The position numbers and the translations under genes are program-made. The notes under the pieces were generated by a model, which made no database searches, had not been told where the DNA came from, and saw nothing but the letters and a program-made list of their open reading frames with translations. Below, piece by piece: positions 51,766-63,059 of a stretch of 64,000 nucleotides of DNA; positions within the stretch are counted from its first letter, which is position 1; every line of letters begins with the position of its first letter. The DNA comes from Loripinus fragilis (lineage: Eukaryota; Mollusca; Bivalvia; Lucinida; Lucinidae), in contig OZ026515.1 in assembly GCA_964019695.1 (NCBI GenBank), forward strand, positions 133,260,849 through 133,324,848, in the 5' to 3' direction.

Positions 51766-52937
51766 GTTGTTTTATCCTCACTTTACCTTCACTCTGTATA
51801 ATACACTAACACTATAAACTTTTAATTCATTTCCACGGTCAGCTCTATAAAAACTCCTTTACTTTTAATGCATGTCGCGCGAACCCAGCGCCTTATACTC
51901 ATTTCAGGGTGTATGCCGTATGAATTTAGAGATAGATAGATGTCTTGATTCCTACCGTGACACAGTTTAGTCATGCTATTTGCCAGGTGGTGTGTATCGC
52001 CCTAATCACCAGACTCTGTTTTATCGTTAAACTATACTAGCCATCTTTCGCACTGCAATAGCTATTCATAGCTAATGTTATACTGTTTCATATTTCCGAC
52101 TATATAGATATTTTGTATTGTATTATACAAACTCACCCCACACACTTTACTTTCTTTTATTTCAGCCTTACCCCTTTAACACTAGGTAGAAATCCTCCTA
52201 GGAGGATTAGGAGTATTTGAAGATAGATAGATGCGGTTGATGTGATGGCTAAAGTTTAAACCGACAACAAGGCACTAGCGTGCATGGTCTAAAGAGTCAA
52301 GGACTTGTCCATACGTACCCGTAGCCAATCATCAGTGGACTGCCATATCTTTGTCATCCTCGAGGGTGTGCTTTTCATATTTAATCATGATCGAGTTATT
52401 TACTTCTCATGTGTTGCATTTTAACATTATTCATGTTGATCATTACCTATATAAATCTTAATCAGAAATCTTAGGCGGTGGTTTGGACAGGACCCGGCGC
52501 ACGTGTAGCTCCTGTGGTAAGAAAGCCTAACTAGTGTGAAGATGTTTCAATGCAGCCAGATGAACAAAGCTGAGTGTCAATTAGATTTGTTTTGAACAAA
52601 TGTGAATTAAACGAGCTTTACATTCAAGCCTTATGCGATTGTTGGGGGTGGGAGTATCTGGACATAGTGCATTCCAGTCTCTTAAAGCTGTTAGTAAGAA
52701 CGCGTTATTTTAAATAGCAGTATGCACGACTGGAAGACCAAAATCTTCTGAATTGCGTAGAGGATATCTTGAGAACTGGTAGGAGTTGCATATGGTAATT
52801 AGTTACTAAGTCGTTTACTATCTTGAATAATAGGAATATTGTTTTTTTGGAAATGATGTATTGCACACGTAAGGAAGCCTCCATGTGATCTGAACAATTT
52901 TTGTCCAATGATTTGGCCAGTATAGTATATCTATCTC
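51766..52937. other. LINE 3' flank and unassigned DNA
   Basis: Non-coding by eye. CCTCCTAGGAGGATTAGGAG near 52194 is a short palindrome. The minus-strand frame at 52705-52908 is not recognised. Confidence 0.3.
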
Positions 52938-53224
52938 CACACAGTGGCCTTGGCTGCTGCCTGTTTTAAGGCGGTTATTCTGTTGATGTTTATTCATTGT
53001 TTGTTGATGTTCCCATTGTGTTTTTCTGTGTTGGATTAATATTTTCTGGATGGTGTCCAATCTATCCAATCTATTTTAGCAATCATCTTGCTGAGGAAGA
53101 GATAGCTGGTTGCTTTACTTTGGTGATGTGTCTGTCTATGTTCTGTGTCTCTTCCTCATTGTGGCCTGAGTTAGTCTGCGGTCTGTAATTGTGGCATTTT
53201 CTGGTCATACTCGGTTACTATATT
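52938..53224 (+). mobile_element. R1 3'-end copy, plus strand, diverged
   Basis: GGCTGCTGCCTGTTTTAAGG, GAGGAAGAGATAGCTGGTTG, TCTTCCTCATTGTGG, then GTGGCATTTTCTGGTCATAC and a TACTATATT end, in the order of the other R1 3' ends. Confidence 0.7.
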
Positions 53225-54689
53225 ACATCAATAATGTGGAAAATGTCTATTTTCTGTGCAACGTATTAGTCAAGCTGTAAGCTTAAAAGTAGACCAAGCA
53301 AGGTCCATTTTATGGTTGCTTTGATAAGGTTACAAGGAAAACAATCCCAGACTATTTAAATGTCTTAAACAGACCGTGACAGTTATATCAGAATCTTTTC
53401 CAAAACCATGACTCTGTATCGACCAGACTGTGACATAAATTGTTATGCGATTTTACAACGGATATGTACAAGATATTCAATATACTTTTTATGAATGAAA
53501 AGAAACATGCTTAATTCTGGGTTAAAGTATTCTCACACTGGTCAATGTTAACGCACTGGTTGTTGCTATAACGAGCTGGTGGTTGCATTTTTTAGCACAG
53601 GTTGTGGCGTAAAAGGTAAAAAAATCTATACCTGTTGACTTTATGATTTATTTATAAACTTGCATTTATTTCATTTGTGATGACACCTGGCGCACAGACC
53701 ATCGGTAACATTGCAGTTTATGGCTCTGTCAAGCAATTGGTGATTTGATTCATGGTTTGGACTGCAAATCCAACAAAGTTCTGGAGTTTTGCCGTGACAG
53801 GTGCTTTTTTCTAGTGTAACTTCCTAAATTGAGGGGAATATGCATATCTAAGCACAGCTGTTATCATATTTACACGTAATAACATCCAATTAAAACGATT
53901 ACCACTTTGTATCTTTTTTTGGTAAACTAGCTAACGTTTTATTGAGGAATTTTGTTACAACGCACTGGGAGCATTTTTTGACGAATTGATACAACGCAAT
54001 GATGGTTGCCTAGATGTGCCATGGTTGCTGGTGCAGCCTCACCACAGCATTCACTGTTCTTATAAACGGTACATAAATCGTTATTTGAGCCAGCACATGA
54101 TATTTCAGTACCAGGACGAAGACTGAGGTGAGCCTGTGCAAATGTACAGACTCGCAAGAGCCTTCTCTTCATAGAAAAAATAGAGAGAAGTAATCGTTTT
54201 TGGATGTTATTTCATGGGACTATAATAACATAGCTGCAGCTGTTCTTAGACATGCAGAGTTTCCTGAAGTTAGGCAGTCACAATAGAAAAAAAACACCTG
54301 TCAATGTCAAACTCCACAACTGTGTCGGACTCGTCGGTCAAACCATCAATTAAAACGCCAATTACATGGCAGAGCCATAAACTGCAATGTTTCTGACGGT
54401 TTGTGCGCATTGGGTCATCCAAAGTAAAATAAATGCAAGCTTATAAAGAAATCATACAGTCAATAGGCATAGATTTTGTGTGGTTTTTGTACACTGATGA
54501 AGGCTCAAGCGTGACTCTGCAAATGTGTAGCCTCACTAGAGACGCACTAGCCCTGTTCGCACTTTGAAAGTGTTTCCGCCTATTTTTCAGATTGGCCCCA
54601 AAACTTTTGATTTAATGAGATTGTTTGTCCGTTATGATACATTACAATAGTTAAGAAGCCTCCATTCGAGCTAAACAAAATTTGTGCTT

Positions 54690-55022
54690 CAACAACAGCA
54701 GAATCTAGGGCGAAGATTTGGTACCAGTAAAATGCAATTTTAGCACCACAGAGATATAGACTGTTGTCTGTTCTAAGGCGGTGATTCTGTTGTTGTTGAT
54801 TCGTTGTTGTTTGTTACTCCCATTACAGGATTATGTAATTGTTCTATATTTTGTTACTTTATGTCCATTCTTGTTTTGCGATGATCTTGATGGGGAAGAG
54901 AGAGAGAGCTGGCTGCTTTGCTTAGTTTGTCTTCCTGGTGTCTCGTGATTGATGCGTGGCTATTACTCTCAGTGCCATGGGTTTGCCTGCAGTTTGTGAT
55001 TGTGATACTCACTTACTATTTT
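54690..55022 (+). mobile_element. R1 3'-end copy, plus strand
   Basis: Begins in GAATCTAGGGCGAAGATTTG, continues TTGTCTGTTCTAAGGCGGTG, GGGGAAGAGAGAGAGAGCTG and TTGTGATTGTGATACTCACT, ending TACTATTTTT. Matches the complement of 55990-56330. Confidence 0.75.
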
Positions 55023-55239
55023 TGGGTGTCATTCATGTAGGTGGTCACCCATCTCAAATCCGCGTCTGAGGCTAGTTATGACGTCATAAATATGGCGACC
55101 ATAATGAGAAACTGCTCTTTAATAAAAGCTATGGTTTGTGTTGGTATGGTCATATTTATCCAACACGAACGCTTTTTTAAACATAATATCAATTATTTTA
55201 GTCATATGATGGTTACATTAATGCTTCACCTTTGGCGAG

Positions 55240-55720
55240 TCTGCGCGTTTGCTTGGTCTAGTCTGAGCCTTCGTAACAGTTCAAAATTCTCATGTGGTGA
55301 CTCAAATGGTGATTGAATGCGTGAGTGTGAGTTTATGATTCTTTCTTCGTTTTTCGAGTGTATCCCAAGCAGCGAAGGATCTGGCGAGTCTGCACATTTG
55401 CACAGGCTTACCTTAGCCTTCGTCACTGTACAAAATCTATTGTGCTGCCTTAAATGCCGATTTGTGTGCTATACATGCCAGCAGCGAATACTCTGGTGAG
55501 TCTGCACATTACATTTGCGCAGGCAGTCACTGGACAATGTAATAAATATCAAAATCTCTTGTGCTGGCCGCAAAGGCTATTGGGAGGCTGCACGTTTGCA
55601 CAGGCTCGCCTGAGCCTTCTTCACAGTATCGAAATATCATGTGCTGGTTGAAATGGCGATTTTGTAACGCTTATGTGAACAGCGAATGATGTGGTGAGTC
55701 TGCACCAGCAACCACAGGGC
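55240..55720. repeat. Tandem repeats GTCTGCACATTTGCACAGGC, with a LINE scrap
   Basis: The phrase GAGTCTGC(A/G)C(A/G)TTTGC..CAGGCT..CCT(T/G)AGCCTTC..CACAGT recurs near 55240, 55388, 55497 and 55588 (about 100-150 bp apart). At 55324-55372, TTCTTTCTTCGTTTTTCGAG and TGTATCCCA match the LINE coding region near 58060-58090, so a LINE scrap is embedded. Confidence 0.55.
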
Positions 55721-55986
55721 TTCTGTGCAACAATCAGTGCGTTTTATCAATGCTTTAAAAATGCTCCCAGTGCGTTTTAATAAAAATCCTCAATAAAACA
55801 TTTGCTAGTTTACCAAGAAAAAAAAAATACAAAGTAATACTCGTTTTTTTTATGTTATTTCATGGGAATATGACAACAGCTGCGCGTAGACATGCAGATT
55901 CCCCTCAATTTAGGCAGTTACACTAGAAAAAAGCACCTGTCACGACAAAACTCCAGAACTTTGTTGGATTTGCAGTCCAAAAATAG

Positions 55987-56490
55987 TTAATGAGTATGAT
56001 CAGGAAATACCACAATCACAAAGTGCAGACAACCCCGTGGCACCGCGAGGAAGAGCCACTCAACCATCACAAGACACCAGGAAGACAAATTAAGCAAAGC
56101 AACCAGCTCTCTCTTCCCCATCAAGATGATTGCAATACTAGAATGGAAATAAAGTAACGTACAACAAAACATAGAACAATTACAGACTCCCACAATGGGA
56201 GTAACAATAAACAAAAAGTCAACAACAACAGAACCACCGCCTTAGAACGGACAGCAGCCTAAGCCACCGGGGGGCTTAAACGCATTTTACTGGTACCAAA
56301 TCTTCGCCCTAGATTCTGCTGTTGTTGAAGTACAAGAAATGTTCAGCTCGCATGGAGGCCATCTAACTAATGCTATGTATCATCATGGAAAAACACTCTA
56401 ATCAAATTACTACACCATGATGAAACAAAGAAAAGGGCTCATGACTCACAGATATTCAGAGCTAAAGAAAACCTCAAGTTGAGCCACGAA
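55987..56490 (-). mobile_element. R1 3'-end copy inserted in the F2 arm
   Basis: Nearly identical to 12164-12660. The junctions are visible: the left F2 arm shows the unbroken site as TGGTTTGGACTGCAAATCC, while here GGATTTGCAGTCCAAA is separated from AACCATGAAT by about 500 bp. The 5' side stops at CGTGGCTCAACTTGAGG (minus strand), as expected for 5' truncation during target-primed reverse transcription. Confidence 0.85.
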
Positions 56491-56939
56491 ACCATGAATT
56501 AAAACCAATTGCTTGACAGAGCCATAAATTGCTATGTTACCGGTGGTCTGTGCGCCAGGTGTCATCACAAATAAAATAAATGCAAGTTTATAAATAAATC
56601 ATAAAGTCAACGGGTATAGATTTTTTTTACCTTTTACGCCACAACCTGTGCTGAAAAAATGCAGCCACTAGCTCGTTGTAGCAACAACCGGTGCGTTTAC
56701 ATTGATCAGTGTGATTCTCATTTCCCCATCCAAAATATGAATAAGCCAAGAAACAGTAAGTTGTTGCCAATAAAACACAATGCTATGCTTATTGCTGAGT
56801 AAACTTGGTGTGCCCTATTACTTTTATATCGATATCGACGATAAAGGCAAAAACAACAACTGCGTTACAACGATTATATCATGTCTGTCTTTGACATTTT
56901 TTCGCGCATAGATTCTGCGGTATTTTCTTAAACGTTTGG

Positions 56940-59900
56940 TTTAAACATATTTTATTCAAAATTAATTTGCACATGGTAAATACAAATGGAAACAATAAGA
57001 TGAGGATAAGAACGGAAGCATGTAGCTTATATAGTTCTTCTCCAATGTGAAGTAAGATGTATGTGGAAGGCAGATCATATCGAATAATGTACATAATAAT
57101 ATAGAAATCAATCAATGCTAACAAATATAGGTGCTTATTGAGTATATCCCTTTCAGCATGCAGTGGTGCAAGTCCACGGGTGGAATTTATGATTAAATTA
57201 TGCAAGTCTGAAACAAGACACTTGAACTATCCAATGTATTAAGCAGGACTCAGATTTAAGCATATTTGTTAGCATTGACAATACATAAGCTTTGATAATA
57301 AATGAAAAATAGGATGTGCAAATGTTGGTTGGAGAGGGAGGAGGGGAACACCAATACCAGGCCAGGCCTATGCGATAGGCAAATTGCAATAGTGGATACC
57401 GTCACATACTACATCTTCACTCTTATTGTGTCTTGAGACTAAGAGCAATTGAGATGAATATCTAAGTAAAATGCTTAGAGTCTGATATGTACTTATGTAC
57501 CATTTGAAAGATGGCAACATTGGTCTTATATGGAAGTGAACTACTTCCATATAGTAGCAAATTAAGAGAAACTGGCTGGTGCTTGGAGACCTCGTTAAGG
57601 AGCAATGTTCTGTGTTCATTGTATCGAGGGCATCTTAAGAAGAAATGTTGAGTGTTTTCAACGCTACCACAACTGAATAATGGAGAGTCAGATATGTTTT
57701 TTAGGAACAGATCATTATTTAATGAGCTACAGTTTGTTTGTAAACGTGTATGTAAGATTTGTGATTCCCGGTTGCTTGTAAGATAGCATTTAGGAACTGG
57801 AGTAAAATCTCTGTTGAGGTAGTTTTTAAGGGAGCAAACACTATCTAGTTGTCTGACTATGACAGGTAGTTCATTCCAGTCCCTAATTACAGATGGCAGA
57901 AAGGAGTTATAGTAAAAATTTGTTCTTGTAGCAATAGGCCGGAGATTGTGGGAATTACGTAAGTTGTAGCTGGATGCATGATCAACAGATTGAGGCACTA
58001 AGGAGGAAAGGTATGATGGAGAAACATTTGTGCTCATTTTAAAGGATAGTGTGAGTTTGTGATTCTTTCTTCGTTTTTCGAATGTATCCCAACCAGTTTC
58101 TTTGTAAAGAGTGTTGATAGATATAATTTTGTGGTACCTGTTGCTGTTCTTGCTGTCTCTAATTGGATTTTTTCAATTTCATTTTTTTTTCATACTGAGT
58201 ACAATTATCCCAAATTACATCACTATATTCGAGTATAGGTCTGATCAACGCTGTATAAATGATCTCAAGTGACTTTCGATCTAATTTGAACTTTAATTTT
58301 CTCATTATGTTAATTCTACACCAAGCTCTTTCAAGTATACAATTTATCTGCTGATGCCAAGAACCATTATTCGAAATATAAAGACCCAAGTGCTTATGAC
58401 AGTCTGCTTCCAAGACTTGTTGATTATTCATATAAAGGGATGGGTGTAAAGGTTAGTTAATTTTTTGAGAGATGATAAGTGATTCAGTTTTATTAGGATT
58501 AAATGTTACCAACCATGTTTCAGCCCATTTAATATTTTGATCAGATCAGCATTGAGCCGTTCTGCTGAAGCAATAGGATCATCTACGATGATAAAGACAC
58601 TGGTGTCATCAGCAAATAAGCGTATACAAGAGCCAATTTCGTTTACAATGTCATTTATAAAAACAAGAAAAAGCAATGGGCCCAGTATAAAACCTTGTGG
58701 AACACCAGCGAATATTTTTGACTAATCAGAATTGACACCAGGAATGATTACACTTTGTCTTCTGTCAAGTAAGTAGTTTTTGAACCAATTAAGAAGTTTC
58801 ACAGTGACACCAGCAGCTTCGAGTTTACGTAGTAGACAAGCATGCCAGACACGATCGAAGGCCTACTAATGTCACAAAAGACAACCCGGATTTCTTTGTT
58901 GGCATTAAGAGCCTGACAGAATATATTGTACAAGAAGGTAAGTTGATTCACAGTAGAGTCGCCTGGCATGAAACCAGACTGTTGAGAGGTCAGAAAACTG
59001 TTTTCCTGCAAATGGTTAAACAGATGTTTGAATATTAACCTTTTAAATACCTTCACTTCTCTGCATTAAGAAGGGATATTGGTCTATAATTATTCACCTA
59101 TGATCTTTCGTCCTTTTTGTGTATAGGACACACATTAGCTTCTTTATAAGAGGAGGGCAACACACCCTTATCAAGGGGAAAGTTGAAGAAGTTGCAAAGG
59201 GTTGGGCAAGCTCCTTTGATAGTTCCTTTAATATACTGTTGTTAAGTCCATTTTGTCTAGAAGCTTTGCCTGTTGCAAGAGATTTAAGAACACTTTCAAC
59301 CTCAATATAATTAAGAATGATCGAGTCAAGTTCAGGGGTGCCATTAAAGGGGGCCAAACTTGGTAATTTTGCATTACTTTCGTCTAGATGTGCTTTTGGG
59401 GTAAAGAAATCATTTAATAGTTGGGCTTTTTCAAACTCATCTACGTAAATTCTGCCATTTTTTCCAGAGGTGGTATGGTATAGGATGATTAAGGAGAAAT
59501 AAAAGACTTTAATGTAGGCCACCAGTACCTAGAGGAGATAGATCCAGACTTGAGTTTATCTGCAATGCTTTTATGAAAGGTTGATTTTGAGTCTCGTATC
59601 AGCGATGTGACTTTATTTCTTATTTTGCGAAATTTGGACCAAAAGTGTGGTGAGTCTGTTTGTTTGGCTTTACGGAATATTATTTTCCTCTTTCTAATGT
59701 ATCGTTTAATTGTTGTAGTGATCCATGGGGGATCTGAAGGTCTAATTGTCACAACTCGGTTAGGAATACACTCCTTAGCAATGTGTAATATTTTATTAAT
59801 CAGATTAAGAGCATATTTATCAACATCGTCGTCCTGGAGTGAGTGCCAGTTGGTAATAGAAGCTAGTGCTCTCAGGTGATCATAATCACCACGATCGTAC

Positions 59901-61013
59901 TGCCAAATGTGTCGTTTGTAACATTGAACTTTGGGTTTTGTAAGCTTAAAGATTCCAAAAAACAGGGCAATGGTAGCGTATGTTTTGATCAAGAATGGGG
60001 TCCCCAACACCACTTGTTGTCACATGATTTTTGTTATTAACGAGGATTATGTCCAGCAAAGATGATGAATTTTCAGTAAAATGAGTTGGTTCTGTTATTA
60101 TTTGATAAAGAGAAAATTGTCTGCATAGTGCTTTTATTTTCCTTGAATGCTGTGCATTAAGAACGTTAAAGTTAAAATCCCCTGTGATTATGATATCATT
60201 TATGAATGTATCTGTGGCTTAGTGAAAATAGTCTTCAATTCAGGAAAATATGTAGAGTCAGAATTCGGAGGTCTGTAAAATACCCCAAATAATACATGCT
60301 TAGTCTTGTTAATAAGTTCAATCCAAATACATTCTGTTCTATTAGGTTCAAGATCGTGTCTGCGATTGTAGTGTAGTCCCTCTTTTACATAAACCATGAC
60401 ACCACCATGGCTATCAGCTGGGCGGTCATTCCGCTCTGGTTCGTTAAAAGAATCTAAGAGAAGATCAGCTGTTGGAATTTCAGGGGTGAGCCATGTCTCA
60501 GAAAAGGCTAATATATCAAAGTCCAAAAGTTCACTGTAAATTATATCAAGTTTAGATGATATGCTTTGTACACTGTACAGTGTACAAAGATAGGTGGTGA
60601 GAGACGTTTAGATTGTCAGACATGGAACAAGATGAATTTGACATAGAGCTGTCAATGCTGATGGTTGATGCTGAAGACACAGGTCCTGGATGGGGATGTA
60701 TATCACCACAGCAAAGCAGGAGACTGTATGTCCATGTCGCAATGATGGTTGTAATCAGGAGCAATTATAGTATATTTGTAAAGACGACATTTGACATGTA
60801 ATGCTTACCATTAATGACAGCTTTACTGCAATAATGAAGAGAGGTTTTACGAGTTGAAGCTTCATCGTATTTAGTAGCGCTCAGAACAGAATAGGCAGAA
60901 AAGTCGTGGGCCTGGAGAACCATGAACAATAAGAGGTAAAAGAGAATAATTGTGAATGTGAATGTGCAACGGTACTTAGGCATGACGTTTACCATAAGGT
61001 TTATGTGAGACAT
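56940..61013 (-). pseudogene. LINE, nearly full-length, decayed (endonuclease and reverse transcriptase)
   Basis: Minus-strand landmarks in order: a hydrophobic leader ending LLLCCGDIHPHPGP (60682-60764); an apurinic-type endonuclease with LAFSETWLTPEI and GVFYRPPNSDS (60200-60526); a linker with SDPPWITTTIKRYIRKRK (59489-60013); RT blocks ESVLKSLATGKASRQNGLNN (59200-59330), QQSGFMPGDSTVNQL (58940-58990), AGVPQGFILGPLLFL (58660-58710) and catalytic RLFADDTSVFI (58587-58625); the C-terminal region HKHLGLYISNNGSW (58370-58400) and a knuckle CGSVENTQHFFLRCPRY (57620-57670). Frameshifts and stops break it into at least seven pieces. A 3' UTR with AATAAA (near 56955) follows. It resembles CR1/jockey-group elements. 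Confidence 0.88.
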
Positions 61014-61115
61014 TTAACGTAATTGATGAGACAAGTATGAGAAACTTAATGGTCAACATCCTAAAATGGTGCAAAGAGATAGCGCTAACAACATACAATG
61101 GCATCGGCGTTTGCC

Positions 61116-61132
61116 ACCCCCCCCCCCCCCCC
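61116..61132. repeat. Poly-C tract
   Basis: A run of about 17 C within a short non-coding stretch between the LINE 5' end and the minisatellite. Confidence 0.9.
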
Positions 61133-61309
61133 GACAACAACTAGCATACAAAAACATATATACAAAAAAAGGAAAACATTTAGTGATTAATTCCATCTTG
61201 GGAGGTTGGAAGAAAGGATTTACGCTACATCTGTGTTTAATGAGACCCAGTTGAGCCTAGATGTCTAAAGTCAGTAAGAAAAACAAACAGTGAAGAACCA
61301 GATTAGTTG

Positions 61310-61860
61310 CTGCTGTCACATACATCACCAACCAGAGTCTTTATTGATTGATTGCACGTATTCCAGTTCAAGATTATAAGAATGGGTGATATACAGGAAA
61401 ACCATTGTTTATACTCAGGCCAGTAGACGAAAAGTGGTGGACCAATCATTGTTTGCACGTATTTCAATTCAAGATTATGGGAGTCCTTCATCAATAGGTG
61501 GTATACAGGAAGTACATTGTTTATATTCAAAACAATAGGAAAACAGTGAAGATCAAAGTTAAGTACTGTCATATACAGCACCCAATCATGGCCTTCACTA
61601 TTTGATAGCACGCATTTAAATTCAAGATTATAAGAGGACTCGTACAATAGCTGGTAAAAAAGGAAGTACATTGTTAACATATCAGAACAATAGACATACA
61701 GCGAAGAACCAGTTTAAGACCCTGTCACGTACCGCACCAAATCAGAGTCTTCATTGCTTGGCAGCACGTAGTCCAGTTCAAGATTATGAGAGGACTCCAT
61801 CAATAGCTGGTATACAGTAAGTACATTCTTTATATTCGAAACAATAAATTCGTCTTAGTT
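61310..61860. repeat. Minisatellite of ~100-150-bp units
   Basis: CCA(G/A)TTCAAGATTAT-like phrases occur near 61364, 61467, 61618 and 61764. Each is followed by TAGCTGGTATACAG(G/T)AAGTAC or a relative and preceded by TTCA(T/C)T and GCACG. Four diverged units; the frame across it is non-coding. Confidence 0.75.
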
Positions 61861-61869
61861 GTACGTAAA

Positions 61870-62399
61870 AGTTCTTGGACGGATCAGGTAAATACAAACT
61901 CTGTTGTGATGGAGTTCGGCACCAATAACCACTGTGCCAATTTAACCAAATTTCAAAAGAATGATTCGTGGATAAACATCAACAATAAAAAAAACAAAAA
62001 CAATACAAACAGTCACCGCCATAGAGTGTGACTTTTTGCAATAATGCAACCCTGATCAGAATTCAAATTAATTTACCAGAAATTGTCATTGATCGAGACA
62101 AAAAGAGTGGCTGCCGTGGTATGATGGGGCAGAGGGGATGGCGGCGTGGCCAGTTTACTTAATGCGGTCAGATTGAAAACCTTTTGACAAAACTGGTCAC
62201 TAGGCGACCTTCAACATTATTAATTAAAACCTATATGATCCAACAAAAAGCGGGTGGCCATCGGATATGAGGTGCGGCTTACTGCAGCTATGCTTACTTT
62301 AAAAATTGTCTCCTCTTAAACGGCTGATCAGAATTTTCTTCTCCGAAACCAATGGTCGAAATTGAAAATAATTTTGTAGAAATGGTCACAAAGTGACCA
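61870..62399. other. No feature recognised
   Basis: Contains short repeated phrases (AAACTGGTCAC near 62195, AAATGGTCAC near 62380) that suggest another decayed tandem repeat. No gene. Confidence 0.3.
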
Positions 62400-62545
62400 T
62401 CTATCCGGCCCGGTCCCATACTTTCGTGGAGATTGATCATGAAATAATTTCTACGGCCATTCTCCTCCCTTCCGCTGAATCATTCAAGAAGGGTTGTTGT
62501 CAGTTACAAGCGAAAGTATGTGCACGAAGTACTGGTTAACTGCTT
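62400..62545 (+). mobile_element. SINE-like repeat, second copy
   Basis: CCCATACTTTCGTGGAGATTG, GATCATGAAATAATTTCTAC and CGAAAGTATGTGCACGAAGT match 28330-28480. The small inverted pair CATACTTTCG/CGAAAGTATG is kept. Confidence 0.65.
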
Positions 62546-62987
62546 GTTCAAGCTTGCCCAAATAGAACTATGGCTCGACTTAACATTTCAGTTATGGTTC
62601 TTGATCACCTAGATAATCGATAAGTCAATTGTCCCCCTTACACCGCGGCGACTATATCGCGAAATCGATTGTATCTCAGTCCAGGTATCGATGGTTTTTG
62701 TCTGACGAAAGAGGCCTTTATACCGTCTTTACCAGAATTGTTGGATAGAATTTTCATTAATGTGACTTAAATTGTGCATTTAAAATTTGTTTCAAATAGG
62801 AGTATGCATGCATCTGATTGAAATCAAGAAAAATGTTTTTCATATCCAAATGTAAAACATGTTTGTCCACTATTCGTGTGTTCTGAGTTGAGTCACATGA
62901 GCACTTGAGTACTTACCCTAAATACGCCAATCGCAACAAAAGTCGTCTGTTTTTCTCGTCTGCTGAAATGTGTAAGAAGCCTCTATG

Positions 62988-63055
62988 ACAAACAGTGTGG
63001 ACCCAGATCAGACTGTCCCTATAGGAGCAGTCTGTTCTGGGTCCACACTGTTTGC
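62988..63055. repeat. H3-type hairpin with CAGACTGTCCC core
   Basis: AAACAGTGTGGACCCAGATC and CTGGGTCCACACTGTTTGC form the arms; CAGACTGTCCCTATAGGAGC is the core stem. GTCGTCTG..TGCTGAAATGTGT (62943-62972) and its complement TTCAGCAGACGAC (63108-) outside mark a larger MITE of about 62940-63130. Confidence 0.75.
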
Positions 63056-63059
63056 TTCT

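Larger units (their letters stand above)
53528..56733. mobile_element. Fold-back element F2 with three related arms
   Basis: Left end GTATTCTCACACTGGTCAAT and right end ATTGATCAGTGTGATTCTCA are imperfect complements. The left arm (53528-53990) contains GCACAGACCATCGGTAACAT, GACAGGTGCTTTTTTCTAGT and GTTTTATTGAGGA. The complement of this order is found twice: at 54185-54480 and at 55735-56733, the latter split by an R1 insertion (55987-56490). The centre holds another R1 copy and a short tandem region. No protein. Confidence 0.7.

Noticed and set aside
58537..58725. Plus-strand 62-codon frame
   Set aside because: It is antisense to the catalytic region of the LINE reverse transcriptase.
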